Translations under genes and position numbers: made by a program
The notes under the pieces: generated by a model
What the model was told of the DNA's origin: nothing
Database searches by the model: none
What the model saw: the letters and a program-made list of their open reading frames with translations, nothing else
Part shown: positions 50,422 to 60,337 of the stretch, one piece after another
How positions within the stretch are numbered: position 1 is the stretch's first letter
Layout of the letters: each line of letters starts with the position of its first letter
NCBI GenBank assembly: GCA_965248855.1
Contig: CBDFKQ010000012.1
Coordinates: 186,001-250,000, forward strand
Direction: 5' to 3'
DNA from: CBDFKQ01 sp965248855
Lineage (GTDB): Bacteria > Bacteroidota > Bacteroidia > Cytophagales > 172606-1
Length of the DNA stretch: 64,000 bases

Positions 50422-53400
50422 TCAATGAACAATTACTAATCTGGCATTCTTTATTGAAGCATCATTCTTAATAATTTTTAAAATATAATTTCCGGCATTT
50501 ATATTTTTGATATTAATTACATTTTCTTCACTTGAATTAAATTTTCCGTTTAATTTTTCGTTTCCCAATACATCATACAAATACCAACTTAACTTATCGG
50601 AGTTATTATTTTTTATAATTATTTTCACCTCTTCACCGGCCGGGTTAGGATATAAATAAATCCCTGAAAGTTTTTCATCTTCATTGCCGTTTATAACATC
50701 GGGAGTAAAATTCAGTTCAATATAAGCACATTGATAAACCTCTTTAGTAGCATAATTTTGAACAACAACAACAATTGCAAGGTTCTTGGGGTCTTTAACA
50801 ATATTTGTATTTAAAAATAAATTTTGAATGGGCATTGTTATTTCTGTTCCTGCTATCCAACTATTAAATAATTTCACACCGGTTACATCAGGGAATATTT
50901 TCCTCACTATATTCCTAAAATTTTGATTCCCGATTGAAGCTGATTTTTCAACCAACAAATATTGAACTGTAAGAGTATCATTTGAAATACCGGTTGATTT
51001 TATTTTAGAAGATACGGCAATAATATTTTTTTCACCTGCCGAAAGGGCAACATCGATTTTATATTTTGGTACAGAAAGCTTCTGAGTATTAAAATAAGTT
51101 TTCATAATTGGTGAATTTGAAAGCTTTATGTTTGTAAAACTCCCGTCAATAACCGTTCTGGGCGTTTGTGGAATTCCATAAAATAATGCCTTTGCACTTA
51201 AATCATTAGGGTTAGAATTAAAAAAAGGATCGCCTGTTCCCGGAAAGTCTGTATGGTATTGTACTTCAATAGCTTCGTCATTTGTGTTGAACACTAAATC
51301 ATTTATTACAGCATCTTCTGCAATACTTTCTGCATTAGCCGTGTTTGTAAAATGTTCGAGTAAAACAATGTGATCTCTTTCTGTAATACTCACATTATCA
51401 AAGGCAAAGCCATCAAAGGGTTGAGTTAAAACATTATCTCCATTGCTGCTAAAGGCAATTCTAAAACGCAAAGTAGATGCATTTATATAATTATCTAAAT
51501 TATAAACTGCCCTACGCCACAATGAGTCTGTACCCGACCAGCCTACAGCTCCTGCACCTGCGGGTTGCTGACCCGGATTGCTCAAAATAGGGCCTGCATT
51601 GAACCAGTGTAATCCTGAATTTAAATCCCCCAGCCTATCCCAAGTTTTACCACCATCAATAGAAACCTGCATAACCGCTCCATCTCTAAAGGGTTCAGTG
51701 CTGTTAAATATATAAAGTGAAACAATAGGCTTTTTTAAATCCGAAATATTAAAGCATGGGCTGTATACATAAGAATTTTCGTTGGGCAGATAACTTGTAT
51801 CCGGTTTATAATCAGTTACCCAGGCATTTGATCCTTCATATGCTTTTTTTATTTTTTGTTTTGATGCAGAAGGCGTTTTTAATTTCCAACTGTAAAGCGA
51901 ATCCTGTAATAAATTGTCAGCCACCCACCCTCCTGAACCTTGTTCAAAGCCCTCAAAATATTGTTTATTTCTTGTAATTGTAATATAAGGCAGAACGTAA
52001 ACCTTTTTAATTATATCGTTGACGCAACCTTTCGTGTTTCCAATTCTTAGCCTTACTAAATAGGTTCCGGGTGTTGAATACTGATGCTGTACATTTGTGC
52101 CTGAAGTTGTATCCAAGTTTCCTGAAGCCGGATCCCCAAAATCCCATTTATATGTATCGATACCGCTTATTATATTTCCCGAAAAATACGTTGCACCTCC
52201 TTCACATCCACCGGACCAGGTAAAGCTTGGTGTGGCTATTTCACCTATTGTCACTTTTCCGGTTACTGTACTTCTGCATCCATTATTACTTACAACTGTT
52301 AAAGAAATAATATATGTGCCCGGAAATGCATAATATTTAATTGGATTTTGAAAATTGTTCCCGGTAGGGTCGCCATCACCAAAATCCCAAAACCATTGTA
52401 TTATTTTATCTCCCAAAGTATTATCAATAGTGGAGGCGTCATTAAAAACAACTTTTTTACCTACGCAAAAATTATCAGCAATAAAATCTGCTTTAGGGAT
52501 AGGAGAAATTTTGACTTGTTTTGTAATAATATTGGTACAACCATTACTGTTTGTAAATTTATAATTGATTGTATATACCCCGGGAGCCAATACGCCCGGT
52601 ATAAAAGTACCGTTTATTGTTAAACCTAAAAATCCGTAAAAAACACCGGATCCATTAGGATCATCATTAATTGGGATTAATTTAACAACTTGGTTAGATG
52701 TATCCTTACAATAAGTGGCTGACAGACCAACAAAATCAATTGCAGGTAATTTATTCACAATTATATCGGCATTACTTATGTTTTTACAATTAGAAACTGA
52801 ATCAATTATTGTATAACTGATGGTATGAGTGCCTGCGCCTGCAAGGGAGGGATAAAATTTACTCCCGGCAACTCCGGCTCCGGAAAATGTTCCTCCTTTC
52901 GGAGAAACAAAAACAGTTAAATCTACAGGGGCTGCATCGAAACAATAATTGTCGGCACCGGCATCACTAAAAAATACAACAGGTTTCCGGTTAATATTTA
53001 CATCTACATCGATAGCAATTGCCAAACAGGGGCCGGGACCATCGGGATCATTAGTAGTAAGAGTTAAGGTAACTCTACCGGCTGTAATATCATCAGCACC
53101 AGGTATGTAACGTGCATTATAAGAGTTTGCCGTAAAAATAAATCTTCCTTTTATTCCGGACGATGACCACGAAGCGAAAGAAGCCGCTCCACTAATTGAA
53201 CCAAATAAGGAAATAGTATCACCTTCACAAATTAAGGATTGCGGAGAAGAAGCTGAAACTTGAGCGGTTACAGTTACCCCAACAACAGGTTTTGAATCTA
53301 AAGTATCTTTGCAATTTGTATTAGGGTTAAAAGCTAAAACAGAAAATTTAGTTGTTTTATAAAGATTGCCTGTATTAATTAAAACATCTCCTCCTGTACC

Positions 53401-55659
53401 CCCGATGGTTGCCCCTACTTGGGTATTTGTAGAATCATATAAAGAATAATTTACTCCTGATTGAGTTTTTACAATTTTTATTTGTGAAGTACTACCCTGA
53501 CAAATTAATGGATATATAGGAAATGCAGCCAGATTGGTTTTAGGAGACAGGCCTACACCTATATTTATAACGGAAGAGGTAATAGTACACCCCCCTACAT
53601 TTTTTGCTATTACATAAATTTGATTTGCACCGATTGGTAAAGAATCAGTTATATAAGTACCATTACCAATGTAAGCAGAAATATTATTTACAAAAAACTG
53701 ATAACTAGTCGCCCCCAATGCGTTTGCAGTAAATTTAACAGGGTTATGTTGACATATTGTGTTAGAGGCAATATCTTTACTAAATGATAAAGTGGTGGGA
53801 GAAGGTAAAATATTTACAGAAATCTGAGAAAAAGAACTATAACAGCCTGAACCATTTTGAATTCTTACATAAAAAGTGTGAGTTCCGGGGTTGAGTGCCT
53901 GAGTTGTATATTCAGGAAAATTGCCTGACTGAATTTGATTTATAATAGCGGTTCCATCTAAATAAAATTCATAATTAACTGCAGCATTAGAGCCTGCTTT
54001 AACCGTGAATGACTGGCCTTCACAAATAGAGGCGGCGGTAGCACTTAAGGTTGGCGATGGTGGCAATACACCCGAATTTATAGCAATACCTGCCGAAATT
54101 GAACTTGAACAACCAATTAAATTTATACCCTGAACCTGATAAAATCCGTTTTGATTGGCTATGTAAGTATTTGTATTTGCTCCAGCAACAACTATAGCAT
54201 CTTTATACCATACATATGAATTAAAAGCCCCGCCAACCGCAGTTAGAGTTGTAGCAGCACCGGAACATACAGAAGGCGAAGATGACGTAATGGTTGGAGC
54301 CGCAGCAGATGCACTTAATACCACTGTAGCAGTGCCGGATAAAGTAATTGAACAATTACTGTTTGATGCATCAAAAGCAGTTACCTTATAGCTGCCCGCC
54401 GGTTCTAAACCAAAAAATATAGTATCAGGGGGTATGGCTGCAGTTATTATTTGTGTAGCAACTACAACATTATCACTGGTGCGGAACAGGCTATATCCAT
54501 AACCGGTTTGTGGCGTTACCAATTTAACCTGAGCACCATTTTGACCTATACAATAACTACCGCCAATAATGCTTTTATCAGCCGGAGGAACGGAACTTGT
54601 AATGGATATCCTGCCATTCATTTGTTGAGTACAACCTCCGTTATCTTTTGCGATAACAGTATAACTACCGGCAGTTTGTAAACCTAAATCCAAAGAGGCA
54701 CCTGTTCCGGGATATGTTTGCACAAGGGTTACATTATTATTATACAATAAATAATTAACTCCAATATCAGAATTTGATAAGGTAAGCTTTACACCCGTTG
54801 CCGGCAGGCAATAAGAAGTAGTTGCCGATTGTAAATCATATATTTTTAAGGATGGGGCTGCCGCAACGGTTGCCGACCCATTCATTAACTTTGTACATGA
54901 GCCCCCGGAAGTTGCCTGAACCGAATAAACTCCGGCCGGTTGCAGGTTAAAATTAAGAGGACTGCCAGTCCCTACAAAAGTTCCTACAAGATTTGCAGGA
55001 ATAATTGATCCCATATATAACGAATAATTTATACCCGCTTCTGATCCACTTAAGCCTACACTAACTCCGGAAGTGCCACTACAATATGCACCACCTCCGG
55101 TAACATTAAAAGTAGAAATGTTATTTCCTGTTTTTAAATTGCCATGTTTTTGACCGGAACCGGGATCATTTCCATTTTGAGATTGATCATTTGTACTTGC
55201 TATACGTATTAAAGACGTAGTGGCAGTAAGAGGGGCTGAAGAAATAGCTTTTATTTCAATACCCGATATGGTGAAAGAAGCAATAGAATTTGCCTTTTGT
55301 TTATAATCAAACGTAATTGTAGTTGTTGAGCTTGTACTGCTTGCAGAAATTAAAGTATAGGTTGCTTTACCGCTGGCATCCTGCATAGTCATTGTAATGG
55401 TTGCTGCAGGATTAAATTGAAAATAAGTTCCATCGGCAAAGCCAACTGCATATGTTAATGAGTTGCCGTTGCTAAAATCATTTTTACTGCCTTCTGAGAT
55501 AACAATATCACCTAATTTTTGATAATCTCCGCCGGGGCATAAAGTTAAAGTTGAAGCAGGAGTAACGGTTACTTGTGAACTTGAATTTTTAAATGATAAA
55601 AAGAACACAATGATAATTAAGAAGAACCTGAACATTCTTCTTAAAAAGAAAATTTTCAT
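50422..55659 (-). CDS. Very large secreted PKD protein with T9SS sorting domain
   Basis: 1745 residues. N-terminal signal peptide (about residues 1-29). Residues about 60-960 are repeated Ig-like/CHU-type modules rich in Ser, Thr, Gly and CxG-type turns. Two PKD domains follow around residues 1110-1250 (QWFWDFGDGDP and YKWDFGDPASG). A MAM/jelly-roll-like segment lies about 1270-1430 (YFEGFEQGSGGWVADNLLQD). The C-terminus is a type A sorting domain (LYPNPAGEEVKIIIKN, then NAGNYILKIIKND), which directs secretion through the type IX system and attachment to the surface. Probable adhesin or matrix-binding role. Domain borders are estimated; internal repeats hint at expansion. Confidence 0.85.
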   Translation of the reverse strand: MKIFFLRRMFRFFLIIIVFFLSFKNSSSQVTVTPASTLTLCPGGDYQKLGDIVISEGSKNDFSNGNSLTYAVGFADGTYFQFNPAATITMTMQDASGKATYTLISASSTSSTTTITFDYKQKANSIASFTISGIEIKAISSAPLTATTSLIRIASTNDQSQNGNDPGSGQKHGNLKTGNNISTFNVTGGGAYCSGTSGVSVGLSGSEAGINYSLYMGSIIPANLVGTFVGTGSPLNFNLQPAGVYSVQATSGGSCTKLMNGSATVAAAPSLKIYDLQSATTSYCLPATGVKLTLSNSDIGVNYLLYNNNVTLVQTYPGTGASLDLGLQTAGSYTVIAKDNGGCTQQMNGRISITSSVPPADKSIIGGSYCIGQNGAQVKLVTPQTGYGYSLFRTSDNVVVATQIITAAIPPDTIFFGLEPAGSYKVTAFDASNSNCSITLSGTATVVLSASAAAPTITSSSPSVCSGAATTLTAVGGAFNSYVWYKDAIVVAGANTNTYIANQNGFYQVQGINLIGCSSSISAGIAINSGVLPPSPTLSATAASICEGQSFTVKAGSNAAVNYEFYLDGTAIINQIQSGNFPEYTTQALNPGTHTFYVRIQNGSGCYSSFSQISVNILPSPTTLSFSKDIASNTICQHNPVKFTANALGATSYQFFVNNISAYIGNGTYITDSLPIGANQIYVIAKNVGGCTITSSVINIGVGLSPKTNLAAFPIYPLICQGSTSQIKIVKTQSGVNYSLYDSTNTQVGATIGGTGGDVLINTGNLYKTTKFSVLAFNPNTNCKDTLDSKPVVGVTVTAQVSASSPQSLICEGDTISLFGSISGAASFASWSSSGIKGRFIFTANSYNARYIPGADDITAGRVTLTLTTNDPDGPGPCLAIAIDVDVNINRKPVVFFSDAGADNYCFDAAPVDLTVFVSPKGGTFSGAGVAGSKFYPSLAGAGTHTISYTIIDSVSNCKNISNADIIVNKLPAIDFVGLSATYCKDTSNQVVKLIPINDDPNGSGVFYGFLGLTINGTFIPGVLAPGVYTINYKFTNSNGCTNIITKQVKISPIPKADFIADNFCVGKKVVFNDASTIDNTLGDKIIQWFWDFGDGDPTGNNFQNPIKYYAFPGTYIISLTVVSNNGCRSTVTGKVTIGEIATPSFTWSGGCEGGATYFSGNIISGIDTYKWDFGDPASGNLDTTSGTNVQHQYSTPGTYLVRLRIGNTKGCVNDIIKKVYVLPYITITRNKQYFEGFEQGSGGWVADNLLQDSLYSWKLKTPSASKQKIKKAYEGSNAWVTDYKPDTSYLPNENSYVYSPCFNISDLKKPIVSLYIFNSTEPFRDGAVMQVSIDGGKTWDRLGDLNSGLHWFNAGPILSNPGQQPAGAGAVGWSGTDSLWRRAVYNLDNYINASTLRFRIAFSSNGDNVLTQPFDGFAFDNVSITERDHIVLLEHFTNTANAESIAEDAVINDLVFNTNDEAIEVQYHTDFPGTGDPFFNSNPNDLSAKALFYGIPQTPRTVIDGSFTNIKLSNSPIMKTYFNTQKLSVPKYKIDVALSAGEKNIIAVSSKIKSTGISNDTLTVQYLLVEKSASIGNQNFRNIVRKIFPDVTGVKLFNSWIAGTEITMPIQNLFLNTNIVKDPKNLAIVVVVQNYATKEVYQCAYIELNFTPDVINGNEDEKLSGIYLYPNPAGEEVKIIIKNNNSDKLSWYLYDVLGNEKLNGKFNSSEENVINIKNINAGNYILKIIKNDASIKNARLVIVH

Positions 55660-55752
55660 AATTGTGGATAGTAAATTTCAAATAAAAGTTAAACTAAAGA
55701 GGTTGGACTTTTAACTATATATTAAAAAATCATGCCGGCAAACTTTAAGGTA

Positions 55753-56085
55753 TTATTGATAATTATTATCATCTTCATCATCTAAAAATGCCAGGTAAGC
55801 ACTTTGTAATTCCAGGTAATTTTTAGTTTTACCTAATTTTAATGTAAACTCAATCCCTTTTTTATAAATCCTTTCGGCTTCTGCTTTTTCACCTATTGAA
55901 TTAAATATTTTCGCAGCATGGTAATACGTACCTGTATAACTTTCATGTTCATTAAGTAACTTTTGATAATAAAATATTGATTTTTTAATATCTATAATTT
56001 CATATTCCAGTGCAAGGCAATATAAAGTAAAGGGGTCATCGGGTTCATTATTTAGGAATTGATGCAATTTTTCAATTCTATCCAT
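55753..56085 (-). CDS. TPR-repeat protein
   Basis: 110 residues comprising about two tetratricopeptide repeats: LHQFLNNEPDDPFTLYCLALEYE at the start, YYQKLLNEHESYTGTYYHAAKIF in the middle and AERIYKKGIEFTLKLGK near the end. No signal peptide. A protein-binding adaptor role is usual for such proteins, but the partner is unknown. It lies 93 bp upstream of the giant gene's start on the same strand and could be in the same transcript. Confidence 0.75.
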   Translation of the reverse strand: MDRIEKLHQFLNNEPDDPFTLYCLALEYEIIDIKKSIFYYQKLLNEHESYTGTYYHAAKIFNSIGEKAEAERIYKKGIEFTLKLGKTKNYLELQSAYLAFLDDEDDNNYQ

Positions 56086-56110
56086 GATTTTATCAGATTT
56101 TAGATAAAAT

Positions 56111-56160
56111 AAAAAAATCTCATTTAAAAATCCTAATAGATCTTTAAATGAGATTTTTTT
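56111..56160 (-). terminator. Intrinsic terminator after the 56177-56521 gene
   Basis: An 18-bp perfect stem (56111-56128 with 56143-56160) lies 16 bp after the stop codon, with A/T runs on both ends. Confidence 0.9.
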
Positions 56161-56176
56161 TATAATTAAGAAAATA

Positions 56177-56521
56177 TTAAATGTCAGTATTTACACTGGT
56201 TTTTTTCGATATTTCTTCTACTTGTTTAATAAACTGATCCACATCAGGGTCGGAATAGGTGCCGTATGCATCAACTAAAATTCCCTTTTCCCCATTATTT
56301 GTTTCCATGGCATATACTATTGACATGTCTCCCGGATCGGTAATCCCTTCAAAACGATAAAAATTCAAAATTTTAACTTCTTCGGGAGAATATTTATTTA
56401 CCCCTTCTTTCATAATATTATCCTGTATACTAAAGTTTTTGGTAAATCCCTGTTCAGTTAAATTATCCATCACCGAAACCATGGTTGTCATTTGCTTCGG
56501 CATTTGCGGTTTTGTACTCAT
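56177..56521 (-). CDS. Hypothetical small soluble protein
   Basis: 114 residues without signal or membrane helix. It has a conserved-looking MVSVMDNLTEQGFTKNFSIQ at the N-terminus, KYSPEEVKILNFYRFEG in the centre, then a DPGDMSIVYAMETNNGEKGILVDAYGTYSDPD stretch suggesting a small alpha/beta fold. I cannot name the family or function. It is transcribed alone and ends in its own terminator. Confidence 0.65.
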   Translation of the reverse strand: MSTKPQMPKQMTTMVSVMDNLTEQGFTKNFSIQDNIMKEGVNKYSPEEVKILNFYRFEGITDPGDMSIVYAMETNNGEKGILVDAYGTYSDPDVDQFIKQVEEISKKTSVNTDI

Positions 56522-56680
56522 AGTAATTTTTATTTTGTTTATTTAATATTAAAAATAATTATGCCAACCAAATTAAAATGTAATTGACCATTACTGATAT
56601 TTAAAATATTTTTTTGAGATTTAATTATATACATTCTTTTTACTTTTTTATGCTTTTTTAAACCAAAAAAATTATTATGA

Positions 56681-56708
56681 ATTAATCAATATTGATATAT
56701 TCATAATT
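56681..56708. repeat. 14-bp-period intergenic repeat array, copy 6
   Basis: Two units ATTAATCAATATTG and ATATATTCATAATT. The ATATTCATAATT part recurs in copies 2 and 3. It lies 37 bp upstream of the -33 box of the rhamnosidase gene. Confidence 0.5.
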
Positions 56709-56744
56709 AAAATGATCATCGGAAATCAATTTATATAAGCAAAT

Positions 56745-56776
56745 TTTGTAGATAATATTTAAAATAGGTTTATTTG
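56745..56776 (+). promoter_or_regulatory. Putative promoter of the rhamnosidase gene
   Basis: TTTG (56745-56748), a 20-base spacer and TTTATTTG (56769-56776) match the Bacteroidetes pattern with one mismatch. Its position excludes the upstream TTG at 56774 as the start codon and supports the ATG at 56798. Confidence 0.5.
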
Positions 56777-56797
56777 AGGGAAAACAAATCCACACAA

Positions 56798-59194
56798 ATG
56801 AAAACATTAACTGCTTCTATCTTATTTATCTTTGCTTACACAATACTTTTTGGTCAATTACCGAGTCAATTTAACCCCAACCTTTCTAAAAGAATATGGG
56901 ATTCAAAATGGATTTCTCATCCATCAGCTTCATTAAAAAATTATGGCGTTTTTCACTTTCGACGAAGTTTTGACCTTAACAATAAACCGGCATCCTTTAT
57001 AATTAATATATCTGCCGACACCAGATATAAACTGTATGTTAATGGAAAACATGTAGGGCTCGGGCCTGCCAAATCAGATTTATCTCATTGGTCTTTTGAT
57101 ACCTATGATATCGGCGCATTTTTAAAAACCGGTAAAAACGTAATTGCTGCCGTAGTTTGGAATTTTGGTGAATTTAATGGCTACTCTCAACATTCCAATA
57201 AAACAGCATTTATTTTACAGGGAAACTCCGAAAACGAAAAATTTTTAAATACCGACAAAAAATGGTCGGTTATTCAAAATAAATCTTACGAGCCCATTGT
57301 ATTTGCACCAAGCGATAAAAGAATTTTATGGCAATATTATGTTGCAGGTCCACTGGATAGCTTAAATGCTTCTAAATATCCATGGGATTGGCAGGAAACC
57401 GGTTTTAATGATAATAACTGGTTTCCTGCCAAAGAATTTAATTCGGGTTGTCCTCAAGGCATCACTAATCCCGAAAAGTGGACATTGGTTCCAAGAAACA
57501 TACCTTACCTTGAATATAATTTACAAAGGTTTGCAAAAATAAGGAAAATCAGCGGCACCGAGGCAGATCCATTTTTCCTTGTTAAAAATACATATTGGCT
57601 CTTGCCCGCTCATTCAAAGGTATCTATTCTCGTTGATAATGAAACAAATATCACCGCTTATCCTGAACTGACAATAAGTGGAGGGCAAGGGAGCAAAATA
57701 AAAATATCTTATGCCGAAGCGTTATGGGATACAGAAGGAGCGAAAAAATTTAAAATGATTAAAGGGGACCGTAATTTAATAGAAGGTAAGGATTTATATG
57801 GCGTTTATGATTTTTATACTGCTGATGGAGGGGATAGCAGGAAATTTCAATCTTTGTGGATGCGCACATTCCGTTATGTTAAAATTGATATAGAAGTAGG
57901 CGATAATCCACTTACGTTAAGGGACTTCTATTATTATTTTACGGCATATCCCCTGCAACAAAAAAGCTCCTTTAAAAGTAATGACGAAACAATAAATAAA
58001 ATATGGGATGCCTCTTGGAGAACTATTCGGTTATGCTCACAAGAAAATCAGATTGATCCATATTTCGAACAAATGCAATACATTGGTGATACCAGACTGC
58101 AAAGTTTATCAACATTATTTTCTTCAGGAGATGACCGTTTAGTAAGAAATTCTTTAGAACAATTTAATAATTCACGAAGTACTGAAGGTTTAACCATGAG
58201 CCGATATCCTTCTGATCTACCTCAATATTCCCCTATGTTTTCTCTTTGTTGGGCCTTGATGGTAAATGACTATTGGATGAACAGGGAGGATGATAAATTT
58301 ATTTCAACCTTTACTCCCGGCATAATTGGAGTACTTGAATGGTTTGAAAAACATGTTAATGAAGAAAAAATGATTGGAAGTTTACCCTATCTTGATTTTT
58401 TGGATACTTTCTACAATAAGGAAAATATTTTAAAACAAACTAAAAGTCAGAGTTTGGCACCCATCACTTTATTTTATGTTTATACCATTCAGCAAGTAGC
58501 CCCTTTGCTTAAAAAATTTGGAAAAAGTAACGAGGCTGATCACTTTTTAAAATTAGCTGCCGAGATAAAAAAATCAACCATTGAAAAATGTTATGATCCC
58601 GCAAAAAAACTTTTTTCTGAAAATTCAGATAAAAAAGTTTATTCACAACATGCCAACATTATGGCTGTATTGGCAGATTGCCTGAGTTTGGAAGATCAAA
58701 AAGCAATTATGCTTAAAACCATAAAAGATACTTCTTCCATGATTCAACCGACAACATATTTTAAATTTTATATGTTTCAGGCAATGAAAAAAGCAGGGAT
58801 TGGAAATGAATATTTAAATAAATTAGAAGATTGGAAATATATGATAAATAATGGAATGAGTACTTTTGGTGAATGGAAAATAAACCCCCGTTCGGAATGT
58901 CACTCATGGAGCGCAAGTCCATCTTACGATTTCTTATCAACTATATGTGGAATCGAACCTACTTCACCGGGCTTTAAATCTGTTAAAATTGAACCAAATA
59001 TAGGGAGCTTAAAAAATGTTGAAGGTAATTTTTATCACCCAAGGGGAAATATATTTGTAAAATATATTGTAAATGATCAAAAACAAACGATTGCTGAGGT
59101 AAACATGCCGGCTGCAATAACCGGCAATTTCGTTTGGAAAGGTAAGGTTTATCCTCTCAAACCCGGTAAAAGCAGTTTCACATTATTATTTTGA
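56798..59194 (+). CDS. Alpha-L-rhamnosidase-like glycosidase (GH78-type)
   Basis: 798 residues from the ATG at 56798, which gives a clean signal peptide (LTASILFIFAYTILFGQ). A longer frame from a TTG at 56774 would overlap the likely promoter. Domain order: N-terminal beta-sandwich with YKLYVNGKHVGLGPAKSD near residues 88-105, a second beta domain, then an (alpha/alpha)6 barrel. The segment CSQENQIDPYFEQMQYIGDTRLQSL near residue 415 corresponds to the GH78 catalytic region but lacks the classic DCPxRDER form. It likely releases rhamnose from plant or bacterial glycans outside the cytoplasm. Stand-alone gene. Confidence 0.8.
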   Translation: MKTLTASILFIFAYTILFGQLPSQFNPNLSKRIWDSKWISHPSASLKNYGVFHFRRSFDLNNKPASFIINISADTRYKLYVNGKHVGLGPAKSDLSHWSFDTYDIGAFLKTGKNVIAAVVWNFGEFNGYSQHSNKTAFILQGNSENEKFLNTDKKWSVIQNKSYEPIVFAPSDKRILWQYYVAGPLDSLNASKYPWDWQETGFNDNNWFPAKEFNSGCPQGITNPEKWTLVPRNIPYLEYNLQRFAKIRKISGTEADPFFLVKNTYWLLPAHSKVSILVDNETNITAYPELTISGGQGSKIKISYAEALWDTEGAKKFKMIKGDRNLIEGKDLYGVYDFYTADGGDSRKFQSLWMRTFRYVKIDIEVGDNPLTLRDFYYYFTAYPLQQKSSFKSNDETINKIWDASWRTIRLCSQENQIDPYFEQMQYIGDTRLQSLSTLFSSGDDRLVRNSLEQFNNSRSTEGLTMSRYPSDLPQYSPMFSLCWALMVNDYWMNREDDKFISTFTPGIIGVLEWFEKHVNEEKMIGSLPYLDFLDTFYNKENILKQTKSQSLAPITLFYVYTIQQVAPLLKKFGKSNEADHFLKLAAEIKKSTIEKCYDPAKKLFSENSDKKVYSQHANIMAVLADCLSLEDQKAIMLKTIKDTSSMIQPTTYFKFYMFQAMKKAGIGNEYLNKLEDWKYMINNGMSTFGEWKINPRSECHSWSASPSYDFLSTICGIEPTSPGFKSVKIEPNIGSLKNVEGNFYHPRGNIFVKYIVNDQKQTIAEVNMPAAITGNFVWKGKVYPLKPGKSSFTLLF

Positions 59195-59204
59195 TAAAAA
59201 GACT

Positions 59205-59231
59205 AAAAGCCATTAAATATTAATGGCTTTT
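59205..59231. terminator. Bidirectional intrinsic terminator
   Basis: AAAAGCCATTA (59205-59215) pairs with TAATGGCTTTT (59221-59231) around a 5-base loop, between the converging rhamnosidase and TauE genes. Confidence 0.9.
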
Positions 59232-60031
59232 TATTTTTTAAAAATTTCTTCTAAAAGTATAAATATCCCAACCGCCAAAAGAAAATAACCAAATACAATT
59301 TTTAGATGTTTGGCAGAAATAAATTTGGACAGATAACCGCCGGATAATACACCAATCATTGCAAAACCCGAAAATGAAATTAAAAATTGCCAGTCGATAT
59401 TGTTATTAATTTGAAGATCGGCAACAAAACCCATTAATGAATTAATTGCAATAATTAATAAAGATGTACCGATAGCAAGCCTTATTGGCACATTGGCCAA
59501 TAAAACCAAAGCAGGTACAATAATAAAACCTCCTCCTGCACCAAGTAAGCCGGTAATAACACCAATAGCAAGCCCTTGCGAACCGATTAAATAATAATGA
59601 AAATTAAGTGAGTGAGTATCATCAGCATCTTTTTTCTTCTTATTCCTTATCATCGAAAAACTGATAATAAGCATTAACATTGCAAAAATTATCATTAATC
59701 CAACACCTTTTGTTAATGTATAGCCGGGAAAATGGAATATTTCATTTGGTAAATGTGGCACTACCCACTTTCTTACACAAAATACAGCGATAAAAGATGG
59801 AATTGCAAAAACAACAGCAGCCTTAAAGCTTATTAATTTTTTAATTGCATAATTTATTGCACCTGTTAATGCGCTGATGCCGACGATAAAAAGAGAATAG
59901 CCAATAGCAACACTTGGTTGCAGGCCAATTAAATAAACCAATACAGGAACTGTTAAAATAGAACCGCCACCTCCTGTTAAACCCAAAACCATACCTATTA
60001 AAAATGCTAAAATATAAGTTAATTCAGACAT
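59231..60031 (-). CDS. TauE/SafE family sulfite/anion exporter
   Basis: 266 residues with about eight transmembrane helices formed by two internal repeats. The repeats start with GMVLGLTGGGGSILTVPVLV near residue 13 and GLLGAGGGFIIVPALVLLA near residue 160, the glycine-rich family signature. A charged Lys/Asp loop (IRNKKKKDADDTH) lies between the halves. The family exports sulfite, sulfoacetate or similar anions, but the substrate is not predictable. Its stop codon touches the terminator shared with the rhamnosidase gene. Confidence 0.9.
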   Translation of the reverse strand: MSELTYILAFLIGMVLGLTGGGGSILTVPVLVYLIGLQPSVAIGYSLFIVGISALTGAINYAIKKLISFKAAVVFAIPSFIAVFCVRKWVVPHLPNEIFHFPGYTLTKGVGLMIIFAMLMLIISFSMIRNKKKKDADDTHSLNFHYYLIGSQGLAIGVITGLLGAGGGFIIVPALVLLANVPIRLAIGTSLLIIAINSLMGFVADLQINNNIDWQFLISFSGFAMIGVLSGGYLSKFISAKHLKIVFGYFLLAVGIFILLEEIFKK

Positions 60032-60337
60032 CGATTTCTCTTTATTGTTAATACGGTATTATACTATGTATGTAAAAACGTAATTAATATTTTCAAAATA
60101 AAAATAAACAGTGTAACTTTTATCTTTTAATAACTGATGTTACACACAAAATACTTTTTAAAATTGATTATTATAATTTTTTCCATGTAAGTAAAAACAT
60201 TTAACAATTCCTTAACATTCAACAGACCATCTTAAACTACATTTGTGAAATTTTGAAAAAAAGCTATACCCCTTCAATTAAAAGTATTTAATTTAAATAA
60301 ATACATTTATACTTATTATTTTGTTGTAAATAAAAAT
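60032..60337. other. Divergent intergenic region before the phosphate transporter
   Basis: 306 bases between the TauE and PiT genes. It holds the TTAACA direct repeat and the TACATTTG box noted separately; otherwise only AT-rich DNA was seen. Confidence 0.5.
60201..60245 (+). promoter_or_regulatory. Pho-box-like direct repeat and -7 element before the PiT gene
   Basis: TTAACA occurs at 60201-60206 and again at 60212-60217, 11 bp apart, the spacing of PhoB/PhoP direct repeats (TTAACA is the Bacillus-type half site). TACATTTG (60238-60245), a TAnnTTTG match, follows 20 bp later. Together these suggest phosphate control of the transporter; no -33 TTG is present, as expected for an activator-dependent promoter. 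Confidence 0.4.
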
